A stretch of DNA of 64,000 nt. Origin: Fictibacillus arsenicus (GTDB lineage: Bacteria > Bacillota > Bacilli > Bacillales > Fictibacillaceae). Numbering within the stretch: position 1 is the first letter of the stretch; each line of letters starts with the position of its first letter. The translations under genes were made by a program, and so were the position numbers. The notes below the pieces were generated by a model. That model searched no databases. It saw nothing but the letters and a program-made list of their open reading frames with translations, and was not told where the DNA came from. Location of the stretch: positions 620,001-684,000 of the forward strand of contig NZ_CP016761.1 in the NCBI RefSeq assembly GCF_001642935.1, written 5' to 3'. Of the stretch, positions 8,873 through 17,710 are shown one piece after another.

Positions 8873-8880
8873 ATCAAAGG

Positions 8881-9657
8881 TTACTTTTTATCTTGAACAT
8901 AATGAACAATTTTTAATACGGACTTTCGAGGCAGGAAGCGAACCAAGTTAGCTAAAGCTTTATTTTTAAAACCAGGAATCTCTAGTGATTTCTTTTCCAT
9001 CAAAGCTTTATATCCCTCTAGGGCAACTTTATGGGCGTCCATAGCTCCTGACTGAAATAGTCTTGATGACTCAAGGCTCGCTCTTTTTTCGAAGTTTGTT
9101 GCTGTAGCTCTTGGACAAAGAGCGGTTACACTGACATTAGTATTTCTTAGTTCGTAGTTAACAGCTTCTGAAAATGAAAGTACATATGCTTTAGTTGCAT
9201 AATAAACAGCCATTAATGGCCCAGGCTGAAACGCAGCGGTTGAGGCTACATTTAAGATTTTTCCGGAATTGCGTTTGATCATTCCGGGAAGAAGCTGTTT
9301 TGTTAAGGCTGTTAAAGCCATAATATTTACTTGAATCATATCTTTTTCTTCTTTCCAAGATGTCTCATTAAAAGGTCCGTATGCTGCAAAACCAGCATTA
9401 TTAATGAGCACTTCAACTTCAATGCCAGCTGAGGCGAGTTCGGATGTTAATTAATCTGCACTTTCAAGAATACTTAAATCTTTTGCAGCAACTGTAACTT
9501 TTACACCATACGTCGCTGTTAGTTCATTAGCGATCTCTTGAAGTCTTGATTCGTTTCTGGCATTAAGCACGAGATGGTAACCATCTTTAGCAAAAAATGA
9601 AGCAAACTCTAGGCCGATTCCGCTTGAAGCACCGGTAATTAATACTGTTTTATTCAT
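8881..9657 (-). pseudogene. Short-chain dehydrogenase with in-frame ochre stop
   Basis: The complete frame would be 258 residues, the normal size of a classical SDR. The N-terminal cofactor motif TGASSGIG, the INNAG motif and the catalytic YYATK (Tyr-x-x-x-Lys) are all present. A TAA at 9451-9453 interrupts it after residue 68, within the second Rossmann unit; the frame and similarity resume at once on the other side (LTSELASAGIEVEVLINNAG). One base change (for example AAA to TAA) explains it. The N-terminal piece lacks the catalytic residues and the C-terminal piece lacks the cofactor loop, so neither should be active. Start supported by AAGGAG. Confidence 0.8.
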
Positions 9658-9801
9658 AAAGGTTTGGCTCCTTATAATTTATGTTTATATGTTTAAGTAT
9701 ATCGACATATTAACACATATTTAAAAAATAAATAAACAAAAAGCCTCAAAAAAGGTATGATGAAAGATGTATGAATATTTTGATAAAAGGAGGTGCGCAA
9801 C

Positions 9802-11319
9802 ATGAAAAACGTATTGATTGCAAAACATCCTGCAACAGGAGCAACGATTGATCAATGGCTCGAAACGGATATACAGCAAGTTCCTGAAATGTATGAGAAA
9901 GCATCGTCAGCATTTAAATTTTGGTCCAGCCGTTCTTTGGAAACCAGGCTTTCTTTTATAACGAAAATGAAGCAGTATCTTCTGGATCATATGGATGAAA
10001 TCGTTGAAGAAATATGTTCAGCAACAGGGAAAGTGAAGACAGAAGCTCTGACTGCAGATCTTATGCCAGTCATTGATATTCTGCAGCACTATGAAAAGCG
10101 CGCACCAAAAATATTAAAGCGAAAAAGGGTATCAACACCGCTGCTTTTTGTAGGAAAGTCTTCTTATGTGGATTATTTTCCTTTAGGAACGGTTTTAATC
10201 ATCTCTCCATGGAATTATCCGTTTCAGCTTTCCATGACACCTGTTATATCAGCCTTAATTGCTGGTAATTCAGTGATTTTAAAACCTTCGGAAGTGACTC
10301 CTACCATTGGTTTATTAATAGAAAAAATCGCAAGGGAAATTAATCTGCCTAAAAACCTGCTGCAAGTTGCGCATGGCGGTAAAGAACTCGGTCAAGAACT
10401 TGTTTCGGCGACACCGGACAGTATATTTTTTACAGGATCTGTTGAAACTGGACGAAAAATCGGGATAGAAGCAAGCAAGAGGTTTATTCCATACACGCTT
10501 GAGCTTGGGGGAAAGGATCCGATGATTGTATTTGAAGATGCCCCTTTAAAAAGGGCTGTTCATGGTGCGATATGGGGCTCCTTTACTAACGCTGGCCAAG
10601 TATGTATGTCAGTGGAGCGTGTATACGTTCAAAGCTCGGTTCATGGAGAATTTATAGACCGTCTTGTAGAGGAAACGAAAAAGCTGAAGATGGGTGAAGA
10701 CGTTGGTTCTTTAACCTTTCATCAGCAAAAAGATATCATAAAAGATCATGTGCTGGACGCGATCGATAAAGGAGCATTATTGCTGACTGGCCAACACCCT
10801 GATAATTGGGGGGATAGCATGTATATCGAGCCAATGATATTAACAAATATCACGGAAGACATGAAAGTTGTCAGGGAAGAAACGTTTGGTCCTGTAATGC
10901 CAGTCATTGCTTTTACTACAGAGGAAGAAGCGATTCAAAAGGCGAATAATACGGAATTCGGCTTAAATGCAAGTGTCTGGACGAAAGATAACGGAAAAGC
11001 GAACCGCGTTACGTCAAAACTTGTTACAGGTAATGCCGTGATTAATGATGTTCTTGTTTCGGTAGCAAATCCTCATCTGCCGTTTGGGGGCGTCAAAAGC
11101 AGCGGCACCGGTAGATATCATGGTGATGAAGGACTATATACTTTCTGCCGGCAAATGTCGGTTATGAAAGATCCTGGCATTAAGCAAAAAGAGATTAACT
11201 GGTATCCTTATCAGAATAAATATAAAAAAGTACGGACTCTTATACAGGCATATTTTTCAAATAACAAACAAAAGGCAGAGCTATTACGTTCATTCTATAA
11301 ACAGCTGCTTAAAAAATAA
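9802..11319 (+). CDS. Aldehyde dehydrogenase family protein
   Basis: The 505-residue protein has the full aldehyde dehydrogenase core: ISPWNYPFQL for cofactor binding, LELGGKDPM with the general-base Glu, and NAGQVCMSVERV with the nucleophilic Cys. It should oxidise an aldehyde to an acid with NAD(P) in the cytoplasm. Substrate is not predictable from the sequence. A C-terminal basic tail of about 40 residues follows the usual end of the fold. The ATG at 9802 is chosen over the GTG at 9793 because AAGGAGGTG lies just upstream and overlaps that GTG. It diverges from the broken SDR gene and has its own terminator. Confidence 0.85.
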   Translation: MKNVLIAKHPATGATIDQWLETDIQQVPEMYEKASSAFKFWSSRSLETRLSFITKMKQYLLDHMDEIVEEICSATGKVKTEALTADLMPVIDILQHYEKRAPKILKRKRVSTPLLFVGKSSYVDYFPLGTVLIISPWNYPFQLSMTPVISALIAGNSVILKPSEVTPTIGLLIEKIAREINLPKNLLQVAHGGKELGQELVSATPDSIFFTGSVETGRKIGIEASKRFIPYTLELGGKDPMIVFEDAPLKRAVHGAIWGSFTNAGQVCMSVERVYVQSSVHGEFIDRLVEETKKLKMGEDVGSLTFHQQKDIIKDHVLDAIDKGALLLTGQHPDNWGDSMYIEPMILTNITEDMKVVREETFGPVMPVIAFTTEEEAIQKANNTEFGLNASVWTKDNGKANRVTSKLVTGNAVINDVLVSVANPHLPFGGVKSSGTGRYHGDEGLYTFCRQMSVMKDPGIKQKEINWYPYQNKYKKVRTLIQAYFSNNKQKAELLRSFYKQLLKK

Positions 11320-11353
11320 AAGCGATTCAGCATAGAGCTGAGTCGCTTTTTTT
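11319..11353 (+). terminator. Terminator of the aldehyde dehydrogenase gene
   Basis: AGCGATTCAGC pairs with GCTGAGTCGCT, and a run of T follows. It begins right at the stop codon. Confidence 0.8.
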
Positions 11354-11372
11354 AGGCTGTTTTCGTTAACAA

Positions 11373-11611
11373 TGTTGCTCTTGAAAGTGGTTGATTTCCG
11401 CTCCAGGATGTTCGCTTTCCGCAGGGCGTGCGGTGAGCCTCCTCGCGCTTTGCGCCTTTAGGAGTCTCACCTGTCCGCTTCATGGAAGTATCCTTGCTCC
11501 TGCGTCTACAAGTATATGCTACCGATGTAAGCTTCCTCGTCGCGTGCCTAACGAGAAGCTTCTCAAGTGGTAGGCACGCACCTTGCTCTCCAATCAACTT
11601 ATCAATGAAGA
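11373..11611 (-). repeat. Dispersed palindromic intergenic element, copy B (long form)
   Basis: On the plus strand it reads GTTGATTTCCGCTCCAGGAT, CGGTGAGCC and later CCTTGCTCTCCAATCAAC, so it is inverted relative to copy A. It keeps the long middle segment (CTCCTGCGTCTAC and GCGACGAGGAAGC on the two strands). It fills nearly all of the 340-base gap between the aldehyde dehydrogenase and the ArsR regulator. Confidence 0.85.
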
Positions 11612-11658
11612 AAAAGAACAAAATAAGCTAGAAGCCGACAATTTTTTATAAAGACCTT

Positions 11659-11967
11659 TTATAGAATACATTCTTGTTCAATGATGTTAATCAGTTGTTT
11701 AAGCTGCACAACCGTTTGATCCAGCGTTAAAAAGTAAAAGATTTCTTTTCCCCGTTTTTCTGTTCCAACGATTCCAGCTTCCCTTAAAATTTTTAGATGA
11801 TGGGAAACAGTCGGACGTGACATGGGTGATTGGTTTGCTATATCTGTTACGTTCATTTTTTCTGCTTCAGCTAAAAGTAAAACAAGATCTTGCCTGACGG
11901 GATCACCAAGTGCTTGAAATAAAGGGATTGTTTTACGGAACATTTCAACTGCATATTCATTCGACAT
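11659..11967 (-). CDS. ArsR family winged-helix regulator
   Basis: The 102-residue protein is a typical single-domain ArsR repressor: the dimerising N-terminal helix, then the helix-turn-helix with recognition helix around RPTVSHHLKILREAG, then the beta wing GKEIFYFL. I see no cysteine pair in the usual metal-sensing positions of ArsR or CadC, so it may sense another signal or none. An upstream extension of the frame to 12153 overlaps the SASP promoter region and is rejected; the GTTGGTG site supports the start at 11967. No obvious target operon is adjacent. Confidence 0.8.
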   Translation of the reverse strand: MSNEYAVEMFRKTIPLFQALGDPVRQDLVLLLAEAEKMNVTDIANQSPMSRPTVSHHLKILREAGIVGTEKRGKEIFYFLTLDQTVVQLKQLINIIEQECIL

Positions 11968-12136
11968 CATTTCACCAACTTCGTTTCGTTTCAACTTCCT
12001 ATAACTCAGTATAAACCATTCAAACCAATAATGAAAAAATCCTTTTTGTGTGGGAAGAACACTATAAATTGCCAGGAAGAACAGCGCATACAGAATTTGT
12101 GAAGGAAACACAATATGAATAAGGGGGTGAAACAAA

Positions 12137-12328
12137 ATGGCAAGACGAAACAAATTAGTGGTACCTGGTGCACAGCAGGCTATCGATCAAATGAAGTATG
12201 AAATTGCATCTGAGTTCGGTGTAACACTTGGACCAGATACAACAGCACGTGCTAACGGTTCTGTCGGCGGGGAGATGACGAAGCGTTTAGTTGCGATGGC
12301 ACAACAACAATTAGGCGGATCTCGCTAA
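12137..12328 (+). CDS. Small acid-soluble spore protein, alpha/beta type
   Basis: The 63-residue protein begins [17 protein letters not shown] and shows the two conserved alpha/beta SASP segments, including the GPR protease site in EIASEFGV and the motif [12 protein letters not shown]. These proteins coat and protect DNA in the dormant spore and are degraded during germination. GGGGGTG lies upstream of the ATG. A possible sigma-G -10 element (GCATACAG near 12087) lies at a suitable distance, but the -35 is weak. Its presence shows a spore-former. Confidence 0.93.
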   Translation: MARRNKLVVPGAQQAIDQMKYEIASEFGVTLGPDTTARANGSVGGEMTKRLVAMAQQQLGGSR

Positions 12329-12349
12329 CACTATACAAATCATGGCTGT

Positions 12350-12378
12350 AAAGGGGTGGAGTAATCCACTCCTTTTTA
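12350..12378 (+). terminator. Terminator of the SASP gene
   Basis: AAGGGGTGGA pairs with TCCACTCCTT around GTAA, followed by a T run. Confidence 0.8.
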
Positions 12379-12409
12379 TAAAGGATATACGAAAAAGGAG
12401 TAAAATGTT

Positions 12410-12658
12410 ATGGCAATGTGCCCGATATGCAATAACTTTCAAACGATAAATGTCCGCTGTCCTGAATGTGGAAGAGCTGTCCAAGATCAGGGAAGAGTAA
12501 GTGATTTTTTTGATGATTACAGTCCTTACATGGAAGTGGATGAACTGAAGCTGGAAGATGGCTATCCAACAGATTTTAAAGACAGTCAATGCCCGCATGT
12601 CTTTTATTGTGATGCCTGTCATCAGGAGGTTCTTTTTTTTATTGGAGAATGGCAATAA
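12410..12658 (+). CDS. Zinc-ribbon hypothetical protein
   Basis: The 82-residue protein starts MAMCPICNNF and has three CxxC pairs: CPIC, CPEC and CDAC near the C-terminus. The first two probably form a zinc ribbon; the third could complete a second site with Cys/His residues nearby (CPHVFYC). The middle is acidic. It is cytoplasmic and of unknown function. An AAAGGAG site lies 9 bases before the ATG; an ATG at 12403 is in another frame. It converges on the amino-acid permease gene and shares a hairpin with it. Confidence 0.75.
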   Translation: MAMCPICNNFQTINVRCPECGRAVQDQGRVSDFFDDYSPYMEVDELKLEDGYPTDFKDSQCPHVFYCDACHQEVLFFIGEWQ

Positions 12659-12660
12659 GC

Positions 12661-12694
12661 AGCCTTCATATCCTTGCCTAAGGACATGAAGGCT
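12661..12694. terminator. Hairpin between convergent genes
   Basis: AGCCTTCAT pairs with ATGAAGGCT and TCCTT with AAGGA around GCCT. The stem is long, but the T run is weak on both sides, so termination strength is uncertain. Confidence 0.55.
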
Positions 12695-13346
12695 ATTCGC
12701 TTATTCTGATTCTGCGTTCCATTAAAACTCTTAAACCATCCAGTAAAGAAGTTAAAATCCAATAAATAACCGCCGCTTCTAATAACACGGGCAATACAAT
12801 CAGCTGTGATGCACTGATTTGATCTGCCATAAGTGTTAACTCTGGAACCGTTATGACTGACGCTAGAGATGAAGCTTTTACAATATCGATTAAGGAGTTC
12901 CATACAGAAGGAATCGATATTCGCCACGCTTGCGGCAAAATGACTTCTTTATATGTCAGATACCGGTTCATTCCTAATGAAAAGGCAGCTTCCCATTGTC
13001 CTTTTTCAATAGATTGTATGGCGCCGCGATAGGATTCAGCGATATATGCACTGAAATGCAGGATCAAACCGGCTAGTGCAGCTTGCCAACCCTGGGGTAC
13101 ATAAATAAATGTAAATCCGTTATAAAGAATCAGTAATTGAATTAATAATGGCGTTCCTCTAAAAAAGGAAATGTATCCTTTAGCAAATCCCGATAGAATC
13201 TTGCTTGATGACATTCTGCATAAGGCGATGACGAGCCCGAAGATAAGAGCTCCCAAAATAGAAAATAAGCTGATGAGGATAGTAAAAACAGCTCCCTCCA
13301 GCAAATAGGGGAGGGAGTTGATCAGAATCTCTGATAGGTTATTCAC
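12693..13346 (-). CDS. Polar amino-acid ABC transporter permease
   Basis: The 217-residue protein has five or so membrane helices and the His/Glu/Gln-type permease domain, with the ATPase-contact loop AAFSLGMNRYLTYKEVILPQ (the EAA motif). It works with the substrate-binding lipoprotein encoded just upstream. It starts with GTG at 13346, overlapping the upstream gene by 8 bases, and a GGAGAAG site lies inside that gene. No ATP-binding subunit is encoded beside it: the next gene is convergent. The ATPase must come from elsewhere in the genome. Confidence 0.85.
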   Translation of the reverse strand: MNNLSEILINSLPYLLEGAVFTILISLFSILGALIFGLVIALCRMSSSKILSGFAKGYISFFRGTPLLIQLLILYNGFTFIYVPQGWQAALAGLILHFSAYIAESYRGAIQSIEKGQWEAAFSLGMNRYLTYKEVILPQAWRISIPSVWNSLIDIVKASSLASVITVPELTLMADQISASQLIVLPVLLEAAVIYWILTSLLDGLRVLMERRIRISE

Positions 13347-14121
13347 TTACATCTTCTCCAAAATACTTTTCAGAGATCTCTTTTAAAGTGCCGTCTTTTT
13401 TCATTTCCTCAAGAGCTTTATTTACTTTTTCAGTAAGTTCTTTATCTTCTTTTCGGAACGCGAATGCCATTTCGTTCTTGTTGAATGGTTCACCTACAGC
13501 TTTTACTTTATAATCGGTTTTCTTTAATTCCGTTAAGATGAACAGCTGATCGTTCATTGCTGCATCAACACGATTGACATCAAGGTCGGTTAAAACTTGT
13601 GCGATACCTTTGTAATACTTTATTTTTGCTCCAGCTTTTTCAGCTTCTGCTGCATAGTTGCTTCCTTGTGTCGTTCCAACTACTTTTCCTTTTAAGTCAT
13701 CAATACTTTTAATATCATTATTGTCTTTGTTTACGATTACTTGACCGCCTGAAACCGTATATGGATCTGAGAAAACATATTTTTGTTTTCTTTCATCTGT
13801 AATCGTTACTTGGTTTGCAACAAGATCGAAACGCTTTGAGTCGAGTGACGTAAACATGTTTTTCCACTCTGTCGCTACAAATTTTGGTTTCATATCAAGT
13901 CTTTTTGCTACTTCTTTCGCTACTTCAACGTCATAACCGGTAATGTCATTCGTTTTCTTATCACGGTATGAGAATGGCGGATATGTAGCTTCGGTACCAA
14001 TCGTCAAAACTTTTTTATCTTTATCAGTGCCGCTATCCTTAGATTCATCAGATGTGCCGCATGCTGATAAAAGAATAGCTGAAAGGGCTATTGCCAGCAT
14101 AAATTTAAGTGTGTTTTTCAA
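13339..14121 (-). CDS. Amino-acid ABC transporter substrate-binding lipoprotein
   Basis: The 260-residue protein has a lipoprotein signal ending LLSAC and a family 3 solute-binding fold (TIGTEATYPPFSYRD near the start, later YDVEVAKEVAKRL and MFTSLDSKRFD). It is tethered outside the membrane and delivers a polar amino acid, possibly cystine or a related compound, to the permease. Start: a TTG at 14121 is preferred because AGGAGG lies 7 bases upstream; the longer frame to 14199 would place the signal peptide too far in. First gene of a two-gene operon that lacks an ATPase. Confidence 0.87.
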   Translation of the reverse strand: MKNTLKFMLAIALSAILLSACGTSDESKDSGTDKDKKVLTIGTEATYPPFSYRDKKTNDITGYDVEVAKEVAKRLDMKPKFVATEWKNMFTSLDSKRFDLVANQVTITDERKQKYVFSDPYTVSGGQVIVNKDNNDIKSIDDLKGKVVGTTQGSNYAAEAEKAGAKIKYYKGIAQVLTDLDVNRVDAAMNDQLFILTELKKTDYKVKAVGEPFNKNEMAFAFRKEDKELTEKVNKALEEMKKDGTLKEISEKYFGEDVSE

Positions 14122-14274
14122 TAGAAGTCCTCCTAGTCGAGAGTTAATCCCGACAATTTTTATAGAATTAATTGTAATAACCCTTTTCTTTTTCGTCAAT
14201 CATTAAACATTTTCCCCGAGAAAGAAAAAAATAACAGGGAATTTTGTTCTATTTCTTGACTGGGTATACTTAAT

Positions 14275-14370
14275 CACATAAAAACTACGGACAATCATAT
14301 AAAAATAGGCATTAATCACATAAAAATGGAGAGTTATCACATAAAAACAGGACCTCACCATATATTTTTT
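14275..14370 (-). repeat. 21 bp tandem array, core ATCACATAAAAA
   Basis: Units begin at 14275, 14296, 14317 and 14338, exactly 21 bases apart, with a fifth decayed unit near 14357. Each has a conserved 12-base core (ATCACATAAAAA, once ATCATATAAAAA) and a 9-base part that differs in every unit. It lies between the terminator of the msmX-type gene and the amino-acid transporter operon. It holds most of the 325-base gap 14122-14446. Confidence 0.8.
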
Positions 14371-14402
14371 CCATTTCATGGTAGTGAGATACTTTAGCAA
14401 AT

Positions 14403-14435
14403 AAAAGAGCCCTGCTTCAAATAGCAGGGCTCTTT
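14403..14435 (-). terminator. Terminator of the MsmX-type gene
   Basis: AAAGAGCCCTGCT pairs perfectly with AGCAGGGCTCTTT. On the minus strand a T-rich end follows, 12 bases after the stop. Confidence 0.82.
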
Positions 14436-14446
14436 AAAAAGGTATC

Positions 14447-15544
14447 TTAACGAATGCGAAGTTCTGTTTCTTTATCAAAGAAATGTGCTTTGTTCATATC
14501 GAATGCAAGAGAAATGCTTTGTCCGTTGCGGATATCCGTACGAGAATCAACACGTGCAATGAAATCTTGTCCGCTTACTGTTGAGTAAAGGAAAGTTTCA
14601 GCACCCATTAATTCAGCAACATCGATTTTCGCATCAATCTTCGTGTTTGAAGAAGATTCTAAGAATACAGGCTCATCATGAATGTCTTCAGGGCGAATAC
14701 CAAGTACGATTTCTTTCCCTGTATAGCCTTTATCCTGAAGGACTTTCATCTTGCCTCCTGGAACTGCGATCTTCATGTCACCGATCTTAAAGAAACCATC
14801 TTCTAAAGTTCCGTTCAAGAAGTTCATCGCAGGACTTCCGATAAATCCGCCAACGAAGATGTTTTCAGGCGTGTCATAAACTTCTTTTGGAGATCCAACT
14901 TGCTGGATGCGTCCGTCTTTCATAACAACGATACGAGTCGCCATCGTCATTGCTTCTGTTTGGTCATGCGTTACATAAATTGTAGTTGTTTGCAGACGCT
15001 GGTGAAGCTTCGTGATTTCTGCACGCATTTGAACACGTAGTTTAGCATCCAAGTTAGATAAAGGCTCATCCATTAAGAATACTTTTGCATCACGAACGAT
15101 TGCACGTCCAAGTGCAACACGCTGACGCTGACCACCTGAAAGAGCTTTAGGTTTACGATCTAAGTATTGTTCAAGACCAAGAATACGAGCTGCTTCTTTA
15201 ACACGCTTATCGATTTCGTCTTTGCTGAACTTACGCAGCTTAAGGCCGAATGCCATATTGTCATATACGTTCATGTGAGGATATAGTGCATAGTTTTGGA
15301 ATACCATCGCGATGTCACGGTCTTTTGGTGCAACATCGTTTACAACGCGCTCGTCGATTACTAGCTCACCTTCAGAAATTTCTTCAAGACCAGCGATCAT
15401 ACGAAGAGTCGTAGATTTACCGCAGCCAGATGGACCTACGAATACGATAAATTCTTTATCAGAAATATCAAGGTTGAAGTCATGTACAGCTGTTACTTTG
15501 TTGTCATATCGTTTAACGATGTTATTTAACTTAATTTCTGCCAT
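14447..15544 (-). CDS. msmX: Sugar ABC transporter ATP-binding protein (MsmX/UgpC family)
   Basis: The 365-residue protein has the length of B. subtilis MsmX. Walker A GPSGCGKSTTLRM, signature LSGGQRQRVALGRAI, Walker B VFLMDEPLSNLDAKL and the C-terminal TOBE/MalK-type regulatory region (about residues 240-365) are all present. In B. subtilis one MsmX energises several carbohydrate importers, so an isolated gene is normal. It acts on the cytoplasmic side of the membrane. The ATG at 15544 follows AAGGGG. A CdaR-type regulator and two permeases of another ABC family lie upstream on the same strand, behind a terminator. Confidence 0.88.
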   Translation of the reverse strand: MAEIKLNNIVKRYDNKVTAVHDFNLDISDKEFIVFVGPSGCGKSTTLRMIAGLEEISEGELVIDERVVNDVAPKDRDIAMVFQNYALYPHMNVYDNMAFGLKLRKFSKDEIDKRVKEAARILGLEQYLDRKPKALSGGQRQRVALGRAIVRDAKVFLMDEPLSNLDAKLRVQMRAEITKLHQRLQTTTIYVTHDQTEAMTMATRIVVMKDGRIQQVGSPKEVYDTPENIFVGGFIGSPAMNFLNGTLEDGFFKIGDMKIAVPGGKMKVLQDKGYTGKEIVLGIRPEDIHDEPVFLESSSNTKIDAKIDVAELMGAETFLYSTVSGQDFIARVDSRTDIRNGQSISLAFDMNKAHFFDKETELRIR

Positions 15545-15637
15545 TTTCAAAAATCCCCTTCCGATGTAAACGTTTTCTTGATGTTTTAAGTTTACGCTTT
15601 CATTACCCGAGCGTAAATGGACGACTTGCCCAAAATA

Positions 15638-15670
15638 AAAAAGCCTCTTTATGCAAACTGCACAAAGAGG
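15638..15670 (-). terminator. Terminator of the permease pair
   Basis: CCTCTTTATGCA pairs with TGCACAAAGAGG with one mismatch; on the minus strand it is followed by a T run, just after the stop at 15679. Confidence 0.78.
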
Positions 15671-15678
15671 GAGAAGGG

Positions 15679-16611
15679 CTATCTGGGATCGAGCCTCCTA
15701 ATTAATAGGCTTCCAGCAGCAAAGAGAACAAAGAATGGCAGGAATATAGCGATTAAACAGATTGCAGCAAGGTGGGGGTTTTCCACACCATAATCCGCTA
15801 CGAATCGGGTAATGCCGTAAATATTAAAGATAATTTCAAGCATCAGCAAATTAGAAAGAAGAATCCAGAATATATTCTTTAGCTGGCCAAACAACTGTGC
15901 TGCCGTATTTTTCAACACATAAGCAAGTAATATGTATATATTCTTTAATCCTTTTCCTTTTGCGAATTCCACATATATCTTAGTTGATTCTTCCTCCATC
16001 GTTAAGATTAGGTACTTAATTACATACAGTGTCGGGAGGATAGATATTGCAAGAGTGGGAAGAAAATAAGCTTTTGTCTTGTACACATTTACAATATTGA
16101 ACATAAGCAGTCCTGTATTTTTATAAACCCATATAACTGCCAATTGCACGAGAATGATGACGAAAACGTCAGGCAAGGTCTCTATAGCCAGAATACACTT
16201 TTTAATAAAATTTCTGACGAAAATAGGGAAAATCATATACAGAATTGTAAATGAAATGCCAAATAATAAACTTAAGAAAAGTCCTCCTATTAAAAAGGTA
16301 ATCGATTGTGGATATACTTCCATTAACATGGGCAGCAGAGGCTTATTAATTCCACCATTGTAAAAAGTGGTGTTCGTTATATCAATGAGTTGAATCACTG
16401 TAGTTTTGATCTGATCCCAATAAGCTAAAGGCTGAAAAACAATAGAGTTGACTAAAAAAGAGTTATTTGTCATTTGGCCAGTATCAATTAATCTAGTGTT
16501 GTTCATCAAAATAGAATAATCGAAAATTAAAACAGGCAATGATGTAAATAAAATGATTCCGGTTAAAGACAGCAGTAAAAAGAGAACCAGTTTCCATAGC
16601 AGGCTCATCAT
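15679..16611 (-). CDS. ABC transporter permease, DppB/OppB-like
   Basis: The 310-residue membrane protein has about six helices and the ATPase-contact loop EFAKGKGLKNIYILLAYVLK typical of oligopeptide/nickel-type permeases, although sequence is divergent from the OppB consensus. It is the second gene of a pair: its ATG overlaps the stop of the upstream permease (ATGA). It probably forms the membrane heterodimer with that protein. No binding protein and no Opp-type ATPase is encoded beside the pair. Substrate unknown. Confidence 0.75.
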   Translation of the reverse strand: MMSLLWKLVLFLLLSLTGIILFTSLPVLIFDYSILMNNTRLIDTGQMTNNSFLVNSIVFQPLAYWDQIKTTVIQLIDITNTTFYNGGINKPLLPMLMEVYPQSITFLIGGLFLSLLFGISFTILYMIFPIFVRNFIKKCILAIETLPDVFVIILVQLAVIWVYKNTGLLMFNIVNVYKTKAYFLPTLAISILPTLYVIKYLILTMEEESTKIYVEFAKGKGLKNIYILLAYVLKNTAAQLFGQLKNIFWILLSNLLMLEIIFNIYGITRFVADYGVENPHLAAICLIAIFLPFFVLFAAGSLLIRRLDPR

Positions 16612-17630
16612 GATGCATTCACTCCTCTATCTTTTAATGGAACAAAAGAAGGAGATTCTGCTTCTGGCACGATTAATGTTTTTGTTCTTTTTATCTTTTT
16701 GTAAGAATTTTGATCAGCTCTTGCAATCCCGGAAACCATTAGGTTAATAGCTATAATACAAATGACAAAGCAGCAAACAGGGGCTATTACTAAAACGGGG
16801 GCTGCATAATAAGCAGGCCAGTTTTGAACAATTAATCCGCCCCATTCATGTGAATCTGAAAAAGTTCTCATATAAGTAATTTCAGTGTTGGAAGGACCTG
16901 TTGCAGTATAGGTAATCTCATGAAACCCTCCGATGAAAATTTTCAAAAACGCTAGATGGGCGATAATAGACAGAGTCTGCCCAGCTTGTTGTACTGTAAG
17001 AAGCAGCAGTTTAGGAGAAAGACAAGGAAGGATATGTCTATAAAAAATATGTACCATCCCGCCTCCTAAGAGGTGTGCGTTTTGAATATATTCCTCCTTC
17101 GCTAAAATAGAAATCTCATTAGCGATTTGTAAAGACAAAATAGGGAGAGTTAGGCAAATTAATACGATCATGGTCACAGTAAATTGTGTGAGATCAGAGT
17201 AGCTCCAGCTAAATACAATGAGAACTGGTGCTATTAATAAATAAGCAAAGATAGATAGTGGAGCAAAGTAAAAAATATTATATAAATGGCTCAATACTTT
17301 TTTAAAAAAATCTGGGACGGCTAGAAGAATAAATGCACCAATGACAGACAATAGCATCCTTCCTAAAGTAACTAGTATGACAAGCCCTAATGTGTATTTC
17401 GCTCCTTCTACCAAGACGTGCAGATAATTATTTCCGTCTTGATCTGAACCAAGCGGGTATTTATCATTCGGTTTAAAAGGTGCTTTATCGATAATATTGC
17501 CGCTATCATCGTATAAAATTTGAGATGGGGTACTAGGTTCTTTTATAGCAGAAAGAATAAAGCTTCCGATTAGGATGGTCAGTAATATCAAAAAACCGCA
17601 TAAAAAATAGGGCTGTTTTACATATTTCAT
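16608..17630 (-). CDS. ABC transporter permease, DppC/OppC-like
   Basis: The 340-residue protein starts with one membrane helix, then an external segment with YPLGSDQDGNNYLHVLVEGA, a divergent form of the OppC hallmark HPLGTDxxGRD. Further helices and the loop YIQNAHLLGGGMVHIFYRHI follow, the site of ATPase contact. The C-terminus is longer than usual and rich in charged residues. It is transcribed first, before the DppB-like gene, the reverse of the common order. An AGGGGGA site lies 10 bases before the ATG. Confidence 0.75.
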   Translation of the reverse strand: MKYVKQPYFLCGFLILLTILIGSFILSAIKEPSTPSQILYDDSGNIIDKAPFKPNDKYPLGSDQDGNNYLHVLVEGAKYTLGLVILVTLGRMLLSVIGAFILLAVPDFFKKVLSHLYNIFYFAPLSIFAYLLIAPVLIVFSWSYSDLTQFTVTMIVLICLTLPILSLQIANEISILAKEEYIQNAHLLGGGMVHIFYRHILPCLSPKLLLLTVQQAGQTLSIIAHLAFLKIFIGGFHEITYTATGPSNTEITYMRTFSDSHEWGGLIVQNWPAYYAAPVLVIAPVCCFVICIIAINLMVSGIARADQNSYKKIKRTKTLIVPEAESPSFVPLKDRGVNAS

Positions 17631-17710
17631 AAAATTTTTATCCCCCTAATTCTTCTATCTCTTTAATGTTTTAAGAATTCTAGAAAGATATAAATATTCC
17701 TTTTTTTTGT

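Noticed and set aside
11352-11621. 89-residue minus-strand frame, and similar frames in the other dispersed repeats
   Set aside because: They follow the repeat sequence, not protein conservation; the same translated words reappear in copies A, B and D.
11968-12153. N-terminal extension of the ArsR regulator
   Set aside because: It is hydrophobic, unlike ArsR proteins, overlaps the SASP control region and has no ribosome binding site.
14275-14370. CRISPR array
   Set aside because: Cores of 12 bases and spacers of 9 bases are far too short, spacers are not unique-size protospacers and no cas genes are present.
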